Assembly (NCBI RefSeq): GCF_020005165.1
Contig: NZ_JAHCLT010000001.1
Coordinates: 310,001 to 374,000 of the forward strand
DNA length: 64,000 bases
DNA from: Kangiella taiwanensis
GTDB lineage: Bacteria; Pseudomonadota; Gammaproteobacteria; Enterobacterales; Kangiellaceae
Direction: 5' to 3'
In this document: one piece after another, positions 61,161-64,000 of the stretch
Position numbering within the stretch: the first letter of the stretch is position 1
Layout of the letters: each line of letters begins with the position of its first letter
Position numbers and translations under genes: made by a program
The notes under the pieces: generated by a model
Databases searched by the model: none
What the model was told of the DNA's origin: nothing
Seen by the model: the letters and a program-made list of their open reading frames with translations, nothing else

Positions 61161-63134
61161 ATGAAATTACCGATGACAGGCCTAATTGGGGCAGGTTTAT
61201 TCAGTTTGAGCATGATGGCTCAAGCGGTCGATACTCGAACATTGAATAATGGAAATTTGGTCCTTGAGGATATTCCTCAGATCCCACAGTCACTGGTTGA
61301 TGATCTGAATCGTTATCAAAACGTCCGCTCGGCTTCTTTTGATGGCTGGTCAAATAACGACAACAGCATTTACATTAAAACGCGTTTTGGTGATGTGAGC
61401 CAACTTCATCGCGTGGACAAGCCCGCTGGAGCGCGCCATCAACTAACGTTCTTCAAAGAGCCTGTGGGTCAAGTGGCGATTCGTCCGAATAGCGATTCCT
61501 TGGCGTTTACCATGGATGCCGGAGGGAGTGAGTTCTCGCAGGTGTTCTTAATGGATATTGAAAGTGGCGATTACAAGATGATTACGGATGGAAAGTCACG
61601 TAATGGTGCTTTGCGCTGGAACCAATCAGGGACACAATTAGCTTACCAAAGTACACAGCGAAATGGTCGTTCTAATGATATTTGGTTAGCGAATATTGAT
61701 GAGAGTGGCGAAGTGAGCCATGAGATGGTGGTCGCTGCTGAAGATGGAAGCTGGTGGGGGCCAGGAGCATTTAGTGCCAACAACGACAAGATGTTGGTGC
61801 AGCAATATGTTTCAGCAAACCAGTCTATGGTTTATGTAAAAGAAACCAATAATAAGTCACTGACTCAAGTTGCGGGTAGTAAAGACGATAAGTCGCGCAA
61901 TTTTGCACTAGACTTTACTGCGGACGGTAACAGTGTCTTTATCTTAAGTGACCGTTACAGCGATTTTAATCAGTTAATCAAGAAGTCATTGAGTAATGGT
62001 GAAGAGGTTATTATTACTAAGGACATCCCTTGGGATGTGAATAATTTCATCACAAATGATGATAAAACCATGGCTGCTTTTACCACCAATGAAAATGGTA
62101 TGAGCAAACTGTACTTATTGGATACGAAAACTTTGGACTATAAGTTGGTTGAAGATATGCCTGTGGGTGTTGCTGGTTCTTTAGCGTTTAATAAAGCAGG
62201 CGATAAGTTAGCTTTGCAGTTAAATACAGCAAAAACACCGACCGATGTTTTCGTGGTGTCTGTAAATGATGATTTAGATTCTTCGGAGCTAACGCGCTGG
62301 ACTTATAGTGAAGTAGGCGGCCTTAACACAGAAAAGTTTGTCGAGCCCGAATTAGTGCATTATCCAACCTTTGATACGGTTGATGGTGAAAAAAGAAAAA
62401 TTCCTGCATTCGTGTATAAGCCAGCCAAGAAAGGTAAGCACCCAGTGATTATTTCAATTCACGGTGGACCTGAAGGGCAGTATCGTCCGAACTTTAGTAG
62501 CACGGTACAGCTGTGGGTTAAGCAGGTGGGTGCAGCAGTGATTGCGCCAAATGTACGAGGTTCGTCAGGCTACGGTAAGGAATACGTGGCGCTAGACAAT
62601 GGTTTTAATCGTGAAGACTCAGTTAAAGATATCGGCGCTTTATTAGACTGGATAAAGACTCAACCAGACTTAGACGAAGAAAGAGTTGCCGTTATTGGCG
62701 GCAGTTATGGTGGCTATATGGTGTTAGCCAGCGCCGTGCATTACAGCGATCGCTTAAAAGCTGCGATAGACATTGTCGGGATTTCTAACTTTGTAACCTT
62801 CCTCAAAAATACTCAAGATTACCGTCGTGACTTAAGACGTGTGGAGTATGGTGATGAGCGTGATCCTGCAATGAATGAACACCTTGAGGCGATTAGCCCG
62901 AATAATCATGTTGAAAAAATTAAAGTTCCAATGTTTATTGTGCAAGGTGAGAATGATCCACGCGTACCCGTAACCGAGGCAACGCAAATGGTAAAAGCGC
63001 TTAGAGATGCAGGTCAAAAGGTATGGTATATGAATGCTTTGAATGAAGGTCATGGTTATCGCAAGAAAGAAAATCGTGATGTGTATCAACAAGCGGTAGT
63101 AATGTTCTTCAAAGAGCACCTATTAGATAAGTAA
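61161..63134 (+). CDS. Exported S9 family prolyl oligopeptidase-type peptidase
   Basis: 657 aa. Signal peptide MKLPMTGLIGAGLFSLSMMAQA. Residues 40-390 form a WD40/beta-propeller-like region with repeated strand pairs (LAFTMDAGGSEFSQVFLMD). The C-terminal alpha/beta hydrolase carries GGSYGGYM (Ser515), QGENDPRVP (Asp599) and NEGHGY (His631). This is the DPP/acylaminoacyl-peptidase branch. It probably breaks down peptides in the periplasm. A GC-rich hairpin follows. Confidence 0.92.
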   Translation: MKLPMTGLIGAGLFSLSMMAQAVDTRTLNNGNLVLEDIPQIPQSLVDDLNRYQNVRSASFDGWSNNDNSIYIKTRFGDVSQLHRVDKPAGARHQLTFFKEPVGQVAIRPNSDSLAFTMDAGGSEFSQVFLMDIESGDYKMITDGKSRNGALRWNQSGTQLAYQSTQRNGRSNDIWLANIDESGEVSHEMVVAAEDGSWWGPGAFSANNDKMLVQQYVSANQSMVYVKETNNKSLTQVAGSKDDKSRNFALDFTADGNSVFILSDRYSDFNQLIKKSLSNGEEVIITKDIPWDVNNFITNDDKTMAAFTTNENGMSKLYLLDTKTLDYKLVEDMPVGVAGSLAFNKAGDKLALQLNTAKTPTDVFVVSVNDDLDSSELTRWTYSEVGGLNTEKFVEPELVHYPTFDTVDGEKRKIPAFVYKPAKKGKHPVIISIHGGPEGQYRPNFSSTVQLWVKQVGAAVIAPNVRGSSGYGKEYVALDNGFNREDSVKDIGALLDWIKTQPDLDEERVAVIGGSYGGYMVLASAVHYSDRLKAAIDIVGISNFVTFLKNTQDYRRDLRRVEYGDERDPAMNEHLEAISPNNHVEKIKVPMFIVQGENDPRVPVTEATQMVKALRDAGQKVWYMNALNEGHGYRKKENRDVYQQAVVMFFKEHLLDK

Positions 63135-63145
63135 AAAAGCGCATC

Positions 63146-63180
63146 ATAGACCCTCGGGGCAAGGTCAGCCGAGGGTCTAT
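63146..63180 (+). terminator. Hairpin terminator after S9 peptidase
   Basis: ATAGACCCTCGG / CCGAGGGTCTAT, 12-bp arms with an 11-nt loop, followed by GTTGTTT. The T-run is weak but the stem is strong. Confidence 0.7.
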
Positions 63181-63215
63181 GTTGTTTAACATTAAAAAGA
63201 TGACGAGGAAGGCCT

Positions 63216-63749
63216 GTGAAAGATAACAAAGGGTACTATGGTCGAGTTAGCCGCTGGTTACATTGGGGAATGGCGTTATTAATTGTGTGGCAGTTTCTAA
63301 GTGCAGGCGCGCACTTTTTGCTGGATGAAACGGCTGTCGAAAAATTCCTCTGGCCAACCCATAAACCTGTAGGGTTTGCGATATTCGTGTTGATGATTAT
63401 TCGAGTTATCTGGGCGTTACTAAATCTATCGAATCGACCTCCAGCTATAAACGCACTGGCTAAAGTAGGGCATATAGGGTTGTATTTGTTCATGATTGCT
63501 GTGCCATTAGTGGCATTATTACGTCAATACGGCTCGGGGCGTTCATTTGAGCCACTCGGCATACCGGTTTTTGCGGGTTTCGAGGGCGAGAAAATAAGCT
63601 GGATGACGGATCTTGGGAGTAATTTTCACAGTACATTGGGTTGGGTTTGGTTAGCGTTAATCGTAGGGCATATAGCTATGGCTATATGGCACCGCAAGAG
63701 CAAAAGCCAGAAAGACATTATTCCTAGAATGTGGGGAAGGAAGTCATAA
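63216..63749 (+). CDS. Cytochrome b561 family protein
   Basis: 177 aa, four membrane helices. Heme-ligand histidines are in RVSRWLHWGMALLIVW, LWPTHKPVGFAIFV, GHIGLYLFMIAVPLVALL and NFHSTLGWVWLALIVGHIAMAIWH. This matches bacterial b561 (CybB-type), a quinol- or superoxide-linked electron carrier. It starts at GTG with GAGGAAGG ahead. Confidence 0.92.
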   Translation: MKDNKGYYGRVSRWLHWGMALLIVWQFLSAGAHFLLDETAVEKFLWPTHKPVGFAIFVLMIIRVIWALLNLSNRPPAINALAKVGHIGLYLFMIAVPLVALLRQYGSGRSFEPLGIPVFAGFEGEKISWMTDLGSNFHSTLGWVWLALIVGHIAMAIWHRKSKSQKDIIPRMWGRKS

Positions 63750-63820
63750 ATAGCTAGACTAGAAAGATAGCAGAGTTCGCCTTATCATTATTGCAAGATT
63801 ATCATTTTTCGGAGTAATAC

Positions 63821-64000
63821 TTGAAAGTTATTATTAGTGCATTGTGTACTTTATTTCTTCTGCTCTTATCGGCACAAGCGGAGGCTTCAACAGGGACCCT
63901 TGAGACAGCGGTGACAAGCACAGACTGGGTGTTGCTAGTTGTTTATATTCTTATTGCTTTAGTCTTCTCCTTTGTCTGCTCAATCGCAGAAGCGGTTCTA
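63821..64000 (+). CDS. CNNM/DUF21 (hemolysin-family) membrane protein, N-terminal part
   Basis: Only the first 60 codons are in the window; the frame is open to the end. Starts at TTG with GGAG 7 bp ahead. A signal-like helix (LKVIISALCTLFLLLLSAQAEA) is followed by WVLLVVYILIALVFSFVCSI and AEAVL, the beginning of a CNNM (DUF21) transmembrane domain. Full-length members usually continue with CBS and CorC_HlyC domains and are proposed Mg2+/Co2+ transporters. Truncated by the window edge, not by mutation. Confidence 0.72.
   Translation, partial: MKVIISALCTLFLLLLSAQAEASTGTLETAVTSTDWVLLVVYILIALVFSFVCSIAEAVL

Overview
The window is the replication-origin region of a gammaproteobacterial chromosome. 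It carries the classical block rpmH-rnpA-yidD-yidC-mnmE on one side and dnaA-dnaN-recF-gyrB on the other, then mnmG-rsmG-parA-parB-atpIBEFHAGDC and glmU-glmS. Other typical neighbours are trkA-trkH and yigZ-pepQ-fadB-fadA. The moderate GC content, the gene order and the many secreted proteases suggest a marine, protein-degrading genus such as Kangiella. That genus call is an inference from memory of gene content, not a database result.

Layout: 1-1.9 kb holds the end of trkA and all of trkH (K+ uptake). From 1.9 to 6.8 kb, on the minus strand, are an LpxL-type acyltransferase and a glmU-glmS-dsbA unit. At 7.0-8.4 kb a plus-strand secreted zinc-metalloprotease lipoprotein sits between glmU and atpC, which are adjacent in many relatives. 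From 8.5 to 20.5 kb, on the minus strand, are the complete F1Fo ATP synthase operon with a near-consensus promoter, parAB, rsmG and mnmG. A 367-bp palindrome-rich repeat block separates rsmG from mnmG. From 20.6 to 24.3 kb are accessory genes: a CPBP protease, an unknown envelope protein, a YpfJ-type metallopeptidase and a hypothetical protein. From 24.3 to 28.1 kb, on the minus strand, is mnmE-yidC-yidD-rnpA-rpmH. From 28.1 to 29.0 kb is the oriC-like spacer. From 29.0 to 35.1 kb, on the plus strand, is dnaA-dnaN-recF-gyrB, with two exact parS-type palindromes inside recF.

From 35 to 45.5 kb are PPK2, dodecin, a YjgR-type ATPase, two tandem duplicated lipoproteins, UbiK, a SirB2 protein, YigZ, PepQ and the FadBA beta-oxidation complex. 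A 42-aa membrane protein and the Rep helicase follow. From 47.9 to 52 kb is a sulfide/persulfide handling cluster: an ETHE1-like dioxygenase, a split YeeE/YedE transporter, a rhodanese, a BigR/SqrR-type ArsR repressor with two cysteines, and a cysteine-desulfurase-like PLP enzyme. An AT-rich palindrome recurs in front of these units. From 52 to 55 kb are an ECF sigma factor, its putative membrane anti-sigma factor, a lipoprotein, and a divergent subtilase. From 55 to 57 kb are an outer-membrane barrel and an extreme Ala/Ser/Thr low-complexity exported protein. The right end holds comM, a DUF2784 protein, a GNAT enzyme, an orphan barstar, a membrane-anchored unknown, an S9 peptidase, a cytochrome b561 and the start of a CNNM/DUF21 membrane protein.

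Transcription in the core blocks points away from about 28.5 kb on both sides, as expected for genes co-oriented with the two replication forks. No tRNA, rRNA, CRISPR array or insertion sequence was recognised.
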